From Leptidea sinapis (Eukaryota > Arthropoda > Insecta > Lepidoptera > Pieridae): 64,000 nt of DNA. Of this stretch, positions 1 to 11,599 are shown piece by piece; the stretch's first letter is position 1, and every line of letters starts with the position of its first letter. The notes below the pieces were generated by a model. It worked only from the letters and a program-made list of their open reading frames with translations. It was not told where the DNA came from and made no database searches. The position numbers and the translations under genes are program-made. The stretch lies in NCBI RefSeq assembly GCF_905404315.1, contig NC_066266.1, positions 1,743,501 through 1,807,500 on the forward strand, written 5' to 3'.

Positions 1-1504
1 TAGACGGACAGTTGGCCCTAACTGGATAGACGTAGCACAGGATAGAGACGAGTGGGCATCTTTGGAGGAGGCCTTTACCCAATCCTGGGTTCTTGGTAAC
101 AAATTTAGTTATAATTATTACTTTTCTTACAATATTTAAAAAAAACTTTGTAAAAGCAAGAAACAAATGGCTTATTTATTTACCAGTCATTATGAAGACA
201 ACTTGACCTCGAAGGTACGACCTCTAAAGCTAAAGGCACAGTAAAAGACATTTAGTTCGACGTATCGATTTGCGATTTAGCCCTCATAAAAGTATTCAAG
301 GAAATTGGACGAAGACTAATACATGATCAATGAGTTTACTGTCGCATTATGCGGGTATTTGTATAAAAGCGTTTAAATGTATAAGCAGGTACAAGCCTTT
401 ACTGACGTAATATTTAGATGAGTTTAGGCTTAGCGTAATCTTCGTTTACGTTTTTATCGTCAATTGACATATGAATTTATACTGAACTTAAGTAAGACAT
501 GTGTTTCATCACACTCAGCTAAGTAAAGTCTGAGCAAAGTCTAAGTAAACTCCATAGATTTCAGGCTCAGTGTACAATGGTGGTCATAATTTGATATAGA
601 TTCACTTTTTACCAGGGGCGTGCAGAACCTAAGCAAATATAATCCACTAGTGATAGGCAATATTTTAGTTCCATTATTCTATAACAAAATTTCTATTGAA
701 CCCATAAAGTTTTAGCTTACTTACTTTTAAAACCACAAAATTAACATGTTGAGAGTAAATCACAATGACAACCTCTTCGCGATATGTGTGCTATATCTAA
801 AAATTATATTATTAAGGTAGGTACTTGTATCTACAGTGTCTACCTTGCGAGAAAAGCAATGCACACTCTTGATTTTTAACTTATTCAATAATTTTGTTTG
901 TTTAAACGGGTCAATGATTTCTTTCCTAACTGATTTCACCAATAACACTACAATTTAAACATAATAAAACTTAGTTTTACTTAAACTACTTCAAATACCA
1001 GTCTTGATCTCGATTTAAATCATTTCACTGACAGATGTTAAGCACATTTACGAAAAAAGATTAAACATGACAAAAAAAAAAGAATGTATCAAAAGTCTTA
1101 TCGATAAGCATGATCAAAAATCAAAATTCTTATATTTCAATGTTTTCTGTCCAACGCGTAAACTATTCTAAATGCAAGCGTTTAGGTAAATGGATTTCAA
1201 TCTGTCCGTTTTCATCACACGTCCACTCAATTGGAATTGATGGACGTATCATCATAGGGCAACTATTGTCGACCAATACATATCGGAGTGAAATATAAGC
1301 TGAATACCCACAAAATAGTTCCCAGGGTGCTTAAAAATGCTTTCGTTAAGAGCCCAGTGTAAAATACGCACAGTGGGTATTTTATGGCAAAAAAATATTA
1401 TAAGCGAAAGGAACTGCAGGGTTATTCACCTTAAATTGAATTGAAATTTGAAAGTGATGCCTATTACAATGCAATGCCGCAGAAATTAATGAAAAACACA
1501 AAAT
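1..1504. other. Intergenic, nothing recognised
   Basis: AT-rich sequence with only short ORFs lacking any domain resemblance or convincing splice signals. I see no RNA gene, repeat copy or regulatory site here. Confidence 0.5.
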
Positions 1505-1890
1505 TTAGAGCAAATATTTAAGGGCCTATTTTATATCATTAAACGAGCAATAATTGTATTCAATTTTGAGTCAGAAAAAGTTTGAATATTGTGTGATATA
1601 TATATGGAAACGGTTCCAAAGATTTTCATAAAATCAGGATTACGGGGGCGATAAATCGATCTAGCAAGGTTTCAATATTTAAAACAGTGTACTTCTATCC
1701 ATCTTTAAATGAGAAACAGCTACAATAACATTAGAATAGAAAGGCAAATTTCGCCACTGTATACAAGACTGTAATAGCTCAGATGGGTGATTCAGAAGAC
1801 CCCGGTTCGAATCCAGATGTCCTATTAGTTTTTTTTTGTTCAAGTATTGTATATTCTTAAAAATCCGAGCAAGTCTCGGTGGTCCGGATA
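1505..1890 (+). repeat. Dispersed repeat E with tRNA-like segment, copy 1
   Basis: A ~380-bp sequence found again in inverted orientation at 21,085-21,450. At 1,770-1,830 it has a tRNA-like piece with an A-box-like TAGCTCAGATGGG and a B-box GGTTCGAATCC, followed by a T-run and a segment reading AAATCCGAGCAAGTCTCGG. The upstream part contains ATTGTATTCAATTTTG and a short AT run. Two diverged copies and internal pol III boxes suggest a tRNA-derived non-autonomous retroelement; the class is inferred. It is not a functional tRNA because the cloverleaf stems are badly disrupted. Confidence 0.6.
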
Positions 1891-2424
1891 TTATCTCATT
1901 ATGTGGCCTCTGATATTGACAGGTGTAGTTCTTTGATGTGCGGTATTCGAAACTGAGCCCCAGAGTAAATCGTGATATCGGTCATCAAAGAAATCAATAG
2001 TAATATTGAAGTGTACGAAAATGACGGCCAAAGACTCCTGCATATAAATAGATATAACAGACATTCTTAACTTTTCGTTAGATTATTTTTAACATGAGTG
2101 AGTTTGAATAAAACAATTATAAAAGGTGACATTAAAACAGCACAAAAAAGGCATGTCATGTAAATAAACTCAGACATTCCAAAAAGGGGAATGAGACAGT
2201 TTGAATGCTATAAAAGTGTTTGATATCCATTAAATATGGTAACGCCGTGGTAAACAATACTAAATCTTTACTTAATGATTAGTAATCCCATATAAGGAGA
2301 CGTCCAAACTTCACAAACGCCAACGCTCGAATGAGCTGCTATGGTCGGTTGACCGAACGTAACCCGCTTTCCTATTTCAATTCTTTGACTACCCACATAA
2401 ATTACTTGACGTTGACTAGATTGT

Positions 2425-3094
2425 GAAGTAAATCTGTATACCGCTGTTTTTCTTGGAATAACGCTAGATGCCAAACTCCAATGGGGCCCTCATATAGAAA
2501 AATTTATCAAGTAGATTAAGTTCTGCTGCATACGCAGTAAAAAAGATTAGTTCCTTAACAGACATTGAAACTGCAAGATTGGTTTATTTTAGTTACTTTC
2601 ACAGCATTATGTCATATGGTATATTATTATGGGGTAATGCTGCTGATATTGATTCTATTTTTGTGCTGCAGAAAAGAGCTGTTCGGGCAATTTATGGTAT
2701 GGGACCAAGAGAGTCGCTTAGATCTAAAATTAAAGATTTTAAAATTATGACTGTTTCTAACCAATATAAATATGAAAATTTAGTGTATGTTCATAAAAAT
2801 GGCAATAAATTTCAAAAGGTATATGAAAAACATAATATTAATACTAGAAACAAAAATAAACTGTTAATGCCCACTTCTAGGCTTAGTAAACTCGACAAGT
2901 CATTCGTCGGTAATTGCGTTAGATTTTATAATAACCTTCCTGAGAACATAATGGAAATGTCTCTCAACAAGTTCAAAGCCTATATTAAACATAAAGTTAT
3001 GGAAAAATCATATTACAATTTAAAGGATTATTTAGATGATAAGAAAGCATGGGTATTAATTGCTCTAAAAGATTTGAGCTTTAGTTACCCATAA
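2425..3094 (+). pseudogene. Non-LTR retrotransposon RT C-terminal remnant (family 2)
   Basis: The sense strand encodes FLGITLDAKLQWGPHI, then after a frameshift near 2,510 SSAAYAVKKI, ARLVYFSYFHSIMSYGILLWG, VLQKRAVRAIY and a basic C-terminal region, ending in a stop at 3,094. This is the thumb and C-terminal part of a jockey/CR1-like reverse transcriptase; the catalytic YxDD portion is missing, so the copy is 5'-truncated and dead. Related segments lie at 5,130, 6,373, 30,229, 41,757 and 54,415. Its 3' UTR continues into 3,095-3,826. Clade assignment is tentative; the retroelement nature is clear. Confidence 0.8.
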
Positions 3095-4615
3095 TTAAAT
3101 ATAATAGTATTTATAATTATATATTAAATATATAGTATGAATAATTTTTGGAAAATTGATAATTTATACTAAAAGCAAAATGGTCAAATTATGGGTAGAG
3201 GTGTTTAGCGAGTGTTGTTGAATATAGTTTAGATGAACATTCTTGTTTTTAGTTATTTGGTTAAGTTCCTGTGACAGTTTTTATCATGCTCGCTTAAATG
3301 TCACTGCTTGTGGCGGCGACGTGGGACGGGTCGTTCCCTTCCCTAAAATATGGTCGAGGGAGGCGATGGCTGGCCCATGCGTCATGCTCGTGAACGGGCG
3401 CTGCTTGCGGTGGCAGGATGATCCTGTAGCCGGAAACTGACACATGGTTTTAAAATTAAAATTTTTATATTTTTATAATTGCTAATAAAATGGTCGCTAA
3501 ATACCTTTATTTATTTACGGTGTGTGTGAATTAATGCATCTACTGTACCATGGCCTGGTATTATTGTTGATACAGTAGTAGTCGGCCGTGAATGTACTCA
3601 ATAGCTCTTGTTTTTTACGTATTAATTTACATTTTTTTTTGAGTATTTGTAGTTTGAGTATTATTGCTGCATCACTTTACATATATTGTAACTGAAATGA
3701 TTTGTGAGTGATTGCCACAAAGAGTTTCTTGCCACTTCTTATTAAAGCTCAACCCTCAAAGGAGGTGGATATAAAAAGAAAAGTCATTTCCTTGACCTGC
3801 CTGAATAAGGTGATTTTGATTAGATTACCATAGAGGATTGAGCTATTGATTACTGTTAGTAAAAATATAATATTAATTACAAGTTTAAGCAGAATTATCA
3901 AATTGTAAGTAGAGGTATTTGGTGAGTATTGCATGATATGTAGGATTATATGGATGTGTTAGGATTATTTTATTGTTATTTGCTGAGTTCTCGTAACAGG
4001 TTTCATCATGCTCGCTTAAATGTCACTGTTTGTGGCGGCGACATGGGACGGGTCGTCCCCTTCCCTAAAATATGGTTGAGGGAGGCGATGGCTGGCTCAT
4101 GCGTCATGCTCGTGAACGGGCGCTGCTTGTGGTGGCGGGATGATCCTGTTGCCGGGGACTCGGTTTCAGATTCTTTAAAGTTATTGTGTATACATATATA
4201 TGTATGGTTATATACATGTTTATTTATTTATAATCGCTTATAAAATGCTCACAGAATACCTTTATTGATTTATGGTGTATGTGGATGATGCAGCTACTAT
4301 ACTCAATAACTTTTGTATTAATTTACATTTATTTTTTTTGACTTACTCGTGTAAGACATTGACTACTTGACGTTTGAATGTGTTTGTTGCATCATTTTAC
4401 ATTTTACAAATTATATTGTAATTGAAATGATCTGTAAATCTTGATATAAAAGAGTGGCAATGAGTTTCTTGCTACTTCTTCTCATTAGCTCAACCCTTTA
4501 CGAAGTAGCGGTAGATTCAATAAGAAAAATATTTTATTTTTTTTTGACATTCATAAGTGTCATTTTCGTGACCTACTTGAATAAACTGATTTTGATTTGA
4601 TTTGATTTTATTATA
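3095..4615 (+). repeat. Retrotransposon 3' UTR, tandemly duplicated
   Basis: The 3' untranslated region of the family 2 element is present twice in direct orientation, about 3,170-3,826 and 3,890-4,610, offset by roughly 720 bp. Each unit has a GC-rich ~150-bp core (3,285-3,440 and 4,005-4,163) beginning CATGCTCGCTTAAATGTCAC inside AT-rich sequence. Each then has the GAGTTTCTTGC motif, a pyrimidine-rich segment with GCTCAACCCT, and a terminal CTGATTTTGATT-like tail. Short ORFs in the GC-rich cores are the same sequence read twice and are not considered genes. Confidence 0.75.
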
Positions 4616-5129
4616 TACACGTTAACATCCAAGATATCGTTACGAAAAATCATTGCAATAATATGAATAAATTTCCAATACTTTTCCGAAAATTGGAACT
4701 CAAATAAAGCCAAAACTAATATATTTTAACTGTTCTGTGGCTAACATTGAGTCAGTTAAATTAATTATAGAAAGTACGTTGAATGGTGACCAAATGTGAC
4801 GAAAAAAGTTGGAACTGATGCTTTTTATTTAATAGCTGTTAAGTCTCGGGCAAACAAATTGGTTGGCTAAACAAGTCTTATTGGCTAAAAGAAACATTGC
4901 CATACTTGTCAAGGTATTCAACATGCTATATTACAAAACATGAATTCGTTCTCAAGTTTTTTTTAAATTAAAAAACGGTAAAAGAGTGTTTTTATGAGTT
5001 TTACGAGGCGAACAGAATGTTCATTTCATTCATTCTTCATTCAAATTGTAATAGGGTGTTAGAAAATACTATGGATTTCCCCACAATAACAAACCATATG
5101 ACATTATGTTATGGAAGTATGTAAAATAG
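4616..5129. other. Intergenic, nothing recognised
   Basis: AT-rich sequence between two retrotransposon remnants, with no coding signature or repeat copy I can identify. Confidence 0.5.
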
Positions 5130-5583
5130 ACCTACAGATATGACATAATTATTATGGCATTTTACTTTGGGGACATGCTTCTGATGTTAACACTATTTTC
5201 CCACTGCAGAAACGAGCTATTCGGGCCATCTATAAATTAGGACCAAGAGTGTTATTAATAAATAAATTTAAGGAAATAAATGTTTTGACTATGACATCGC
5301 AATACATATATGAAAACCTTGTTTATGTAAAAAAAATATTGTTTAAGAAAAATAGGGACACTTATAATGTAAATAATAGAAATATGGATAAGCTTGCTGG
5401 TCATGTAAGTCGACTTCATAAAGTCACAAATTCATTCAGAGGGTTTTGTGTACGTTTTTACAATAAGGTCCCTGTTGACATGCAGAACCTACCCTTAAAC
5501 GAATATAAATCAGTTATGAAGAAAAAGTTGTATACAATTTACCTACGAAATAAAATATTTTTATTTGTTTTGTTTGAGACCTA
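5130..5583 (+). pseudogene. Non-LTR RT C-terminal fragment, sense part
   Basis: After frame corrections the + strand matches the family 1/2 C-terminal region: a degraded YGILLWG segment, QKRAIRAIYKLG, then an open stretch including NKFKEINVLTMTSQYIYENL and FCVRFYNKVPVDMQNLPLN up to a stop at 5,581-5,583. No 3' tail motif follows. Directly after it the upstream part of the same protein region occurs on the opposite strand, so the element has been rearranged by inversion. Confidence 0.75.
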
Positions 5584-5587
5584 ACGA

Positions 5588-5724
5588 GCTGTTTTCAAAT
5601 CAGTCAACTGTATGATCTTTTTAACGGCAAAAGCTGCAGAGCTCAATCTATTTGCTAAGTTATTGATATGTGGGCCCCATTGTAAATTACTATCTATGGC
5701 AATGCCAAGAAAAACAGTCTTTCA
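5588..5724 (-). pseudogene. Non-LTR RT fragment, inverted upstream part
   Basis: Read on the minus strand this encodes TVFLGIAIDSNLQWGPHI, ANRLSSAAFAVKKI and QLTDLKTA. That is the segment which in related copies lies just upstream of the one encoded at 5,130-5,583 on the other strand. It is a dead fragment with no ORF of its own. Confidence 0.7.
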
Positions 5725-5889
5725 ACAATCACCAAATGTATGTAATTTCACTAGCTACTACCATTCCTGTTTCACGGAAGAAAATGGCGTCCCTGTGGTA
5801 CCCCACCTAGACCCCTGTGGATAGAAGCCTCTCCCACTGGTGTAGATTTTATCTGCACTTTAAGAAGCTAAATAACCCATAGGTAATTC

Positions 5890-6150
5890 GACCATCATCT
5901 ATATACCTATATAGCCCAGTGGTTAGTGACCCTGCCTACTGAGCTGGAGATCCCGGGTTGGGATCCCGGTAGGTGCAAACATTTATATGATTTCATATAA
6001 ATGTTTTTTCCGAATCATGGTTGTTTTTATGAATGTTTAAGTAAGTATATCGTATTAAATATATAGTTGTCTTTTGCCCATAGTACAGGCTATAGGTACC
6101 TAGTTTGGGGCAAGATAATCTGTGTAAAAAAGTGTGTCAATATTATTATT
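5890..6150 (+). repeat. tRNA-derived SINE family D, copy 1
   Basis: It begins with a tRNA-like head (TAGCCCAGTGGTTAGTGAC as A box, decayed B box in CGGGTTGGGATCCCGG). The body contains CATTTATATGA, GTCTTTTGCCCATAGTACAGG and GGGGCAAGATAATCTGTG, and ends in TATTATTATTAT. A better preserved copy is at 11,600-11,845 and inverted copies lie at 35,885-36,140 and 36,420-36,478. Confidence 0.75.
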
Positions 6151-6372
6151 ATATACATTATGTCTATGGCGACAGATTTAAAGCCTGGTTCCCGAGAGAG
6201 TGCGTGCGGTTTAAAACTCACAATGAAACTTCTTTATCAACGTATGAGAGACATTTTATAACAAATCATCACGATTTTCGGTTACGCGCCATGTTGAATT
6301 TGTTTTAAATAAGACTGATTAGTGTTAACACTAAAATTATGAATGCATATAATGATTGAAGTAGCTACAAAG

Positions 6373-7010
6373 CTAAAGTGAATAAATTAACTTGTCAGAA
6401 AAACTGGCAGAATACCCAACCGGTAACAAAACCTTGGTATAAATAAATGTATGGTGATGCATATTTATCGAATTCCTCATATGGCAAACTAGATTCTTAC
6501 CACGACTTTTTCCGCGTAGAAGACCCCATAGTAAAATACCGTACGTCATGATGCTGTGAAAATAACTGAAGTACACTAATCTAGCGGTCGCAACATTCGT
6601 GTACTCTGTAATCTTTCTAACTGCATATACCGCAGAGCTGTGTCTATCTGCCAGATGGGCAATATGTGGACCCCACTGAAGCTTTTTATCTAACGTGATA
6701 CCCAAGAAGACCGTAGTGTCCACAAGTTCCAATCTCTGGTCATTTATAAGTACGTTGGATTGTACCTCCGCCGTGTTTGGTGTAACGAACCGTTAACACT
6801 TTGCTTTTTTACTGTTTAAGTGCAGATTATTCGTCTCAAACCAAATTGATTTTTGTTCATTAATTTACAAAAATGCATTTGTAGATGTTGAAGCAAAAGT
6901 TTTTCAAAAATTTTACTAAAACAGGCAGCACAGAAATAGGTCTGAAATTAGCAGGGTCAAAAGAACTGTCCGATTTAAACAAAGGTATAACTGCTGTATT
7001 TCATGAGGTC
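6373..7010 (-). pseudogene. Internally deleted non-LTR retrotransposon fragment
   Basis: On the minus strand, about 7,010-6,853 encodes EGVFPDLMKY and a segment like FRPISVLPVL, the N-terminal RT block that precedes the palm in this family. About 6,790-6,480 encodes NVLINDQRLELVDTTVFLGI, KLQWGPHIAHLAD and SYFHSIMTYGILLWG from the thumb and C-terminal region. The catalytic palm that should separate them is missing, so the copy carries a large internal deletion. The open part (119 codons, 6,732-6,373) is a remnant, not a functional gene. Confidence 0.75.
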
Positions 7011-7021
7011 AGGGAACACAC

Positions 7022-7345
7022 CCTCATCTATTTTTAGTACTCAATAACTTTTGTATTAATTTACATTTACTTTTTTTGACCTACTCGTGTAAGACATTGA
7101 CTATTTGACGTTTGAGTGTGTTTGTTGCATCATTTTACAAATTATATTGTAATTGAAATGATCTGTAAATCTATATAATATAAAAGAGTGGCAATGAGTT
7201 TCTTGCTACTTCTTCTCATTAGCTCAACCCTTTACGAAGTAGCGGTAGATTCAATAAGAAAAATATTTTATTTATTTTTTTGACATTCATAAGTGTCTAT
7301 TTCGTGACCTACTTGAATAAACTGATTTTGATTTGATTTGATAAT
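7022..7345 (+). repeat. Family 2 retrotransposon 3' end
   Basis: Near-identical to 4,300-4,615 and, inverted, to 18,630-18,905. It contains GACATTGACTATTTGACG, GAGTTTCTTGCTACTTCTTC, GCTCAACCCTTTACGAAG and the tail GATTTTGATTTGATTTG. It abuts the oppositely oriented fragment at 6,373-7,010. Confidence 0.8.
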
Positions 7346-7611
7346 GCATTCATTAAATATTATTGCTAATTCATATGTTATAATGACAAGTAGGTATATT
7401 ACAATATTAGTCGAATGGCCGCATAGGTCTTTTGTATTTTTTAGGTTAATTAATTTAAAGATTTTTATTATATCGCTACCTGTAACATACTTAAATTTCA
7501 AATAAGTGAAAGTTTAAGCTGTGATACATAATAAACTATACAGCCTAATTCAAAATTATAATTTAAGTGATAAAATGCATATATTTCATAACAAATTATT
7601 GTGAATTATAA

Positions 7612-7800
7612 ATAACTAGCGGACCCGACAGACGTTGTTCTGTTATAAAAAAAAACTCTTGCGGATGGAATTTCTTTAAATTCTTAGCTGATCTCTACTC
7701 GGCGAAAGGAATATTTCTACCAAATTTGAAGTCTCTACGCCTTATGGTTATTGGTGACTATATACGTGGAAATCTCTTATATATGTATTTGATTTGATAA
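7612..7800 (+). repeat. Dispersed repeat beginning ACTAGCGGACCCGACAGACG
   Basis: The opening resembles 56,645-56,680 and, inverted, 38,570-38,605 (GCTGACCCAGCAAACGTTG type). The segment ending GTGGAAATCTCTTATATATG recurs near 58,000. This is an interspersed repeat of undetermined class. Confidence 0.5.
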
Positions 7801-8409
7801 TAATAAAGCGTTTTTCGTCTTAATTAGCGACACCTTTATTTATACCAAAAATGTAAATGGATTTGCAGCGGTATAAAACCTTTGTTGCAACAATAAAATG
7901 CCCTGTTTACTCCAATAAAATATGCAGTTAGGTACTAACTTAACGTTGTAGGGATAATTTTGTGTGTGTGCAACTATGCCACTTTACGAGCAAGTGTGTT
8001 GAAGACAATAATATAACATATTAGTAAAATTTATAATTTCATATTTTTTCTTCTTTACACCTGCATGATCCTGTCTGATATCATCATTCCGTATTCATTC
8101 CGTTCTCCGTTTACCTTCTCTGTGTCGTGTGTAGGAACTATCTTGTAACAATGTTGTTCCATTGCTCTTGTCTTGGAAGTGAGTGTTAATGATTTCTCAA
8201 ATTGACCTCTCGGTAATCGAATCCACGGGCGGCCACTATCGCGATCTATTTACGAGACATTGTCTGTGGTTGACCGCAAAAACAGTAGAATATCGGGTCG
8301 ATTTCATTCGTTATTCAAGGTTGCAGCGACGGTTCCGTATACAGATCAAACAATGTAAAAATGTCTTGTTGCCCCTCAATTTATTTTAAACAATAATTGG
8401 TTCATATAA

Positions 8410-8575
8410 ATTCATATATTTCGAGTATTCTCGAGTGTTAATTCCACTAAAATTTGTCTTTAACCAATTCGACACGTAATTCGTCTCTACTCGAGGCATC
8501 CTCAGGAGATGTTCACTCGCCGAGTTCTGATACAAGACTAAAATTCAGTCTTAGAATCTTAGCGGAATTAACGTT
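8410..8575 (-). repeat. Dispersed repeat G (CATCTCCTGAGGATGCCTCG), copy 1
   Basis: The minus strand carries GAACATCTCCTGAGGATGCC and a GGTTAAAGACAAATTTTAGT segment; the related copy on the plus strand is 20,885-20,990. Non-coding; class unknown. Confidence 0.6.
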
Positions 8576-8879
8576 TGGATGATTATGGATTCCCGCAAAA
8601 TAACGCTCATTTCAATATATTTTTTGGTTAATTTAAATGAAATTATGAGATGTGGAGATAGGACTATTTATATTTAGTCCAAACTTATGAAGAATAATAC
8701 GAAAATTTAGGCCTAAAATGGATATATAATTATAACTAATGAACTTCAGGATAAATGGAAGCCACAGAATTTAACAGGCTCGAACAACCCTCAAAGAAAC
8801 AATTAAGTCCAGCGCTTAATTATGTCTTTGAAAAGAAGAACTTATAGCTCCAGAATATTGTTATGATTGACTTAACATG

Positions 8880-9645
8880 GACACTCTTAAAAGGCCTAGA
8901 AAAAACCAAAGGAGCATAGCGTCAAACGTCAAGATACGATGAAAAAACGCAAGTCATAGGTGGATTAGAACAATTTCACAATCAAATAAAGGTAGAGAGG
9001 TCATATTATGCGGGAAAATAAGGATCGTTTCCAAGATATGTAAGGAATAACTATATTAATAATAATAATAATAAGGAATAAATATATTATAACGGGTCAG
9101 GAGACTAAATAGTTCGTCGGAAAACATCAGCGTAAGTTGCTGCAATGGCAAAAGACCAAACAATGTAAATGATATTGTTAATTGCTAATAGATTATTAGC
9201 AATTAGTTAAATTAAAAAAAAGCATGAAAGGCGGACTGAAAATAATGCATAAAATAGCAATAGTACGAAAGTTGACTTCAAAAGATGACAAATAATTTCT
9301 ATAAGACAACAAAAGGAATCTAAATCATTTTCAGAGGAAGGAGGAAAGATTAACTTTTAAAGAAAGTCCAAGAAGAATTGGCACTCTCTTGAAATTAAAT
9401 CTTTTGACAAGTTAAGAAGAGCCATGGAAAGGAGCAAGCATAGTTTCAAACCTTACGATAAGATAAGAAGAATCGATCTTCTATCAAAAACGCAAGTGAT
9501 AGATGAATTAGAACAATTTAACAAAAAAGTGACCAAGTCAGGCGGGAGTCTAAGGATAAGAGTAACAAGTCAGTTACCTGATGTTATCCAAGAGAAGAAT
9601 GTAAGAAATTACAGTAGACAAATTAATGTTATGATTCAGGACTAA
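8880..9645 (+). other. Unidentified A-rich, coding-like region with internal duplication
   Basis: An open segment of 73 codons (9,424-9,645) starts with ATG and contains KTQVIDELEQFNKK. Upstream, around 8,905-9,000, a diverged copy of the same DNA is recognisable: AAAGGAGCA, AAAACGCAAGT and ATTAGAACAATTT occur in the same order. The strand bias toward purines and the repeated motif suggest a decayed gene or transposon piece. I do not recognise the protein and cannot assign a function. Confidence 0.3.
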
Positions 9646-9660
9646 AGGGTTTGGAAAACG

Positions 9661-10130
9661 CAGTAAATTTTCACAAATAATTTATTACACGACGCAGTAG
9701 TCAATGATATACTCCTTATAACACTAAACACAAGAATCGATTAACATAGATATCGACCTGACTTGAGAGCTGTTACTGAATGAATCAACGAACCAAACGT
9801 TCTCCTACTTATACAAGAATAAGTCTCGAATATTTTCGAACAGCAACATGTTTTTGTAAACAACTCTGTTAACAAAAACAACTAGGTATATCAAAACATT
9901 TAAGTCCCTAGTTATTTTTTTATCTTTTCCACATTACGCAGGAAATATGTAATCTTGTTATTAAATAAACAAACAAATCAATATAGGTCATTATTTAATT
10001 AGCGTTATCACATACACACAAATAACGGAATAACACCGGACGTTCAATTATTCTCTCTTATCGAAATACTGCTACGAGTATTATATTGTTCAAGGAAAAA
10101 TTTACCGGCAATCAAATTGTTTTTTTTATT
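9661..10130. other. Intergenic, nothing recognised
   Basis: AT-rich DNA without coding or repeat signals I can identify. Confidence 0.5.
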
Positions 10131-10139
10131 TTATGTTAT

Positions 10140-10293
10140 TTCTCTTATTACCTGGTGGTAAGGGGTACATAAAGACAGGAAGACGCGGTGTTACGCCCCC
10201 CACAAGATGGACCGACGATATGGTCAAGATCGCCGGAATACATTGGATTTTAGCGCAGGACCGATGTCTCCCGGCTGATGATGATGAAGGGGT
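10140..10293 (+). pseudogene. RTE-type retrotransposon C-terminal fragment
   Basis: Encodes KTGRRGVTPPTRWTDDMVKI followed by AGIHWILAQDR, and ends in a GATGATGATGAAG tail. This matches the C-terminal end of RTE-clade endonuclease/reverse transcriptases (typical motif RWTDDI.K.AG..W...AQDR) and their short-repeat tail. A smaller related piece is at 17,418-17,475. Confidence 0.7.
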
Positions 10294-10465
10294 ACGTACT
10301 GCCCATAACATAAAATTCTAAGCAGAGACACAAGATATTAAGCCTTAACTTGGTGCGGCACCCTTCACAACAAAACACAATATTGCTTGCACATTACTGC
10401 ACTGACACACACACACACACCTAGCCGTCAGGCGGCATCCAGTGAAAAGCATGGTACCTACTTAA

Positions 10466-10963
10466 TATAATAATATACTCCGCCTAGACTACGTCACGAT
10501 AAGTGTTACTTTATTTATTTATTGGTAATCAACAGCGTTACAATAAACGTTAACGTTAACATTGATTGTCCTTTTCAGTAATTTGAGGAACCTTCTGATT
10601 GACTTAATGAAATTAAAATAAATTATTAACTAGTTTAACTTATTAGTAACTCGTGTGATCTATCTCCTTAGATTAAAATTAATTTATTTATTGAATTATT
10701 AGTTCATAATTGCTTTAAGTTAAAAACATATGTTGCTCGGGTAATTGAATCACACACAGTGGCAACACATCACATTGACAAATGTCAATCTGACAGCTCG
10801 CCAGTTTAATCGCTAATAATTATTGTCGTGTCGCTCACATCTATAGCGTTGTTTCACTCGAAAATGGTTTGAGAACATCATCGCAACTGATGACTTAGTC
10901 TTAGGAGAATCACGTGACGAAGCTGTCACGGGATGAGAATACCAGGCGGAGTATATTATTATA
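10466..10963. mobile_element. Fold-back element with 20-bp terminal inverted repeats
   Basis: TATAATAATATACTCCGCCT at 10,466-10,485 is repeated as its exact reverse complement at 10,944-10,963, enclosing about 460 bp without an ORF. The interior includes a TTTATTTATTTATTGG tract resembling a retroelement tail. The perfect 20-bp repeats suggest a non-autonomous DNA element; no family assigned. Confidence 0.6.
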
Positions 10964-10992
10964 CCATAGTGCAAAGAAGTATTGAGGTACAA

Positions 10993-11212
10993 TTGGGGGG
11001 CCATCCATAAATTACGTCACACTTTAACCTGATTATCCGACTGCGACATGGGACAACGGGGATGCAAAGCTGAAGACACATGAATAAATCAAGATAAATC
11101 TTAAATATAAAAACTCAAAAGTTATAATGTAAAGAAAAAATTTAATAGGGGCGCGGGACGGGGGTTAAAATCCATTAAATTTGTGTGATGTAATTATGCA
11201 TAGCTCCTTGTA
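10993..11212. mobile_element. Small MITE-like element
   Basis: The left end reads GGGCCATCCATAAATTACGT; the right end, reverse complemented, reads GAGCTATGCATAATTACATC. These imperfect inverted ends enclose ~215 bp without coding capacity, consistent with a miniature inverted-repeat element. No unambiguous target duplication is visible. Confidence 0.5.
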
Positions 11213-11599
11213 ATAGGTCTCAGAGACGTGTGGGCTAACATTAAAGTGAGTGTATATTATCCCAATGATATATGCACTTACAAGAAAATGCAGGGAGACC
11301 TCCATCGTTGGTCATTAGGAAACTTAACAGAAAATATTGATTCCTGCGAATGAACCATTTAAATATAAACTAAATGAAAGTCGTATTGAAATATTATAAA
11401 TAGGAGCATTATTATGAATGCAGACAGATTCGCGACCTCGAGCGACATGACTTATTACTCAATTGGCTAGTCGACGACGCCGTATCTGATTTATTATTCT
11501 GTGATCGTTATTTTAATATCAATCAATCAACTGCGATATGAAATACGTTTTGAGTACTCATTTAAAATGGGATAATGAGGACAAACGAAATGTTGTTCA

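Noticed and set aside
3243..3440. Open frames in the GC-rich cores at 3,243-3,440 and 3,950-4,243
   Set aside because: Both are the same non-coding 3' UTR repeat unit; neither has recognisable protein features.
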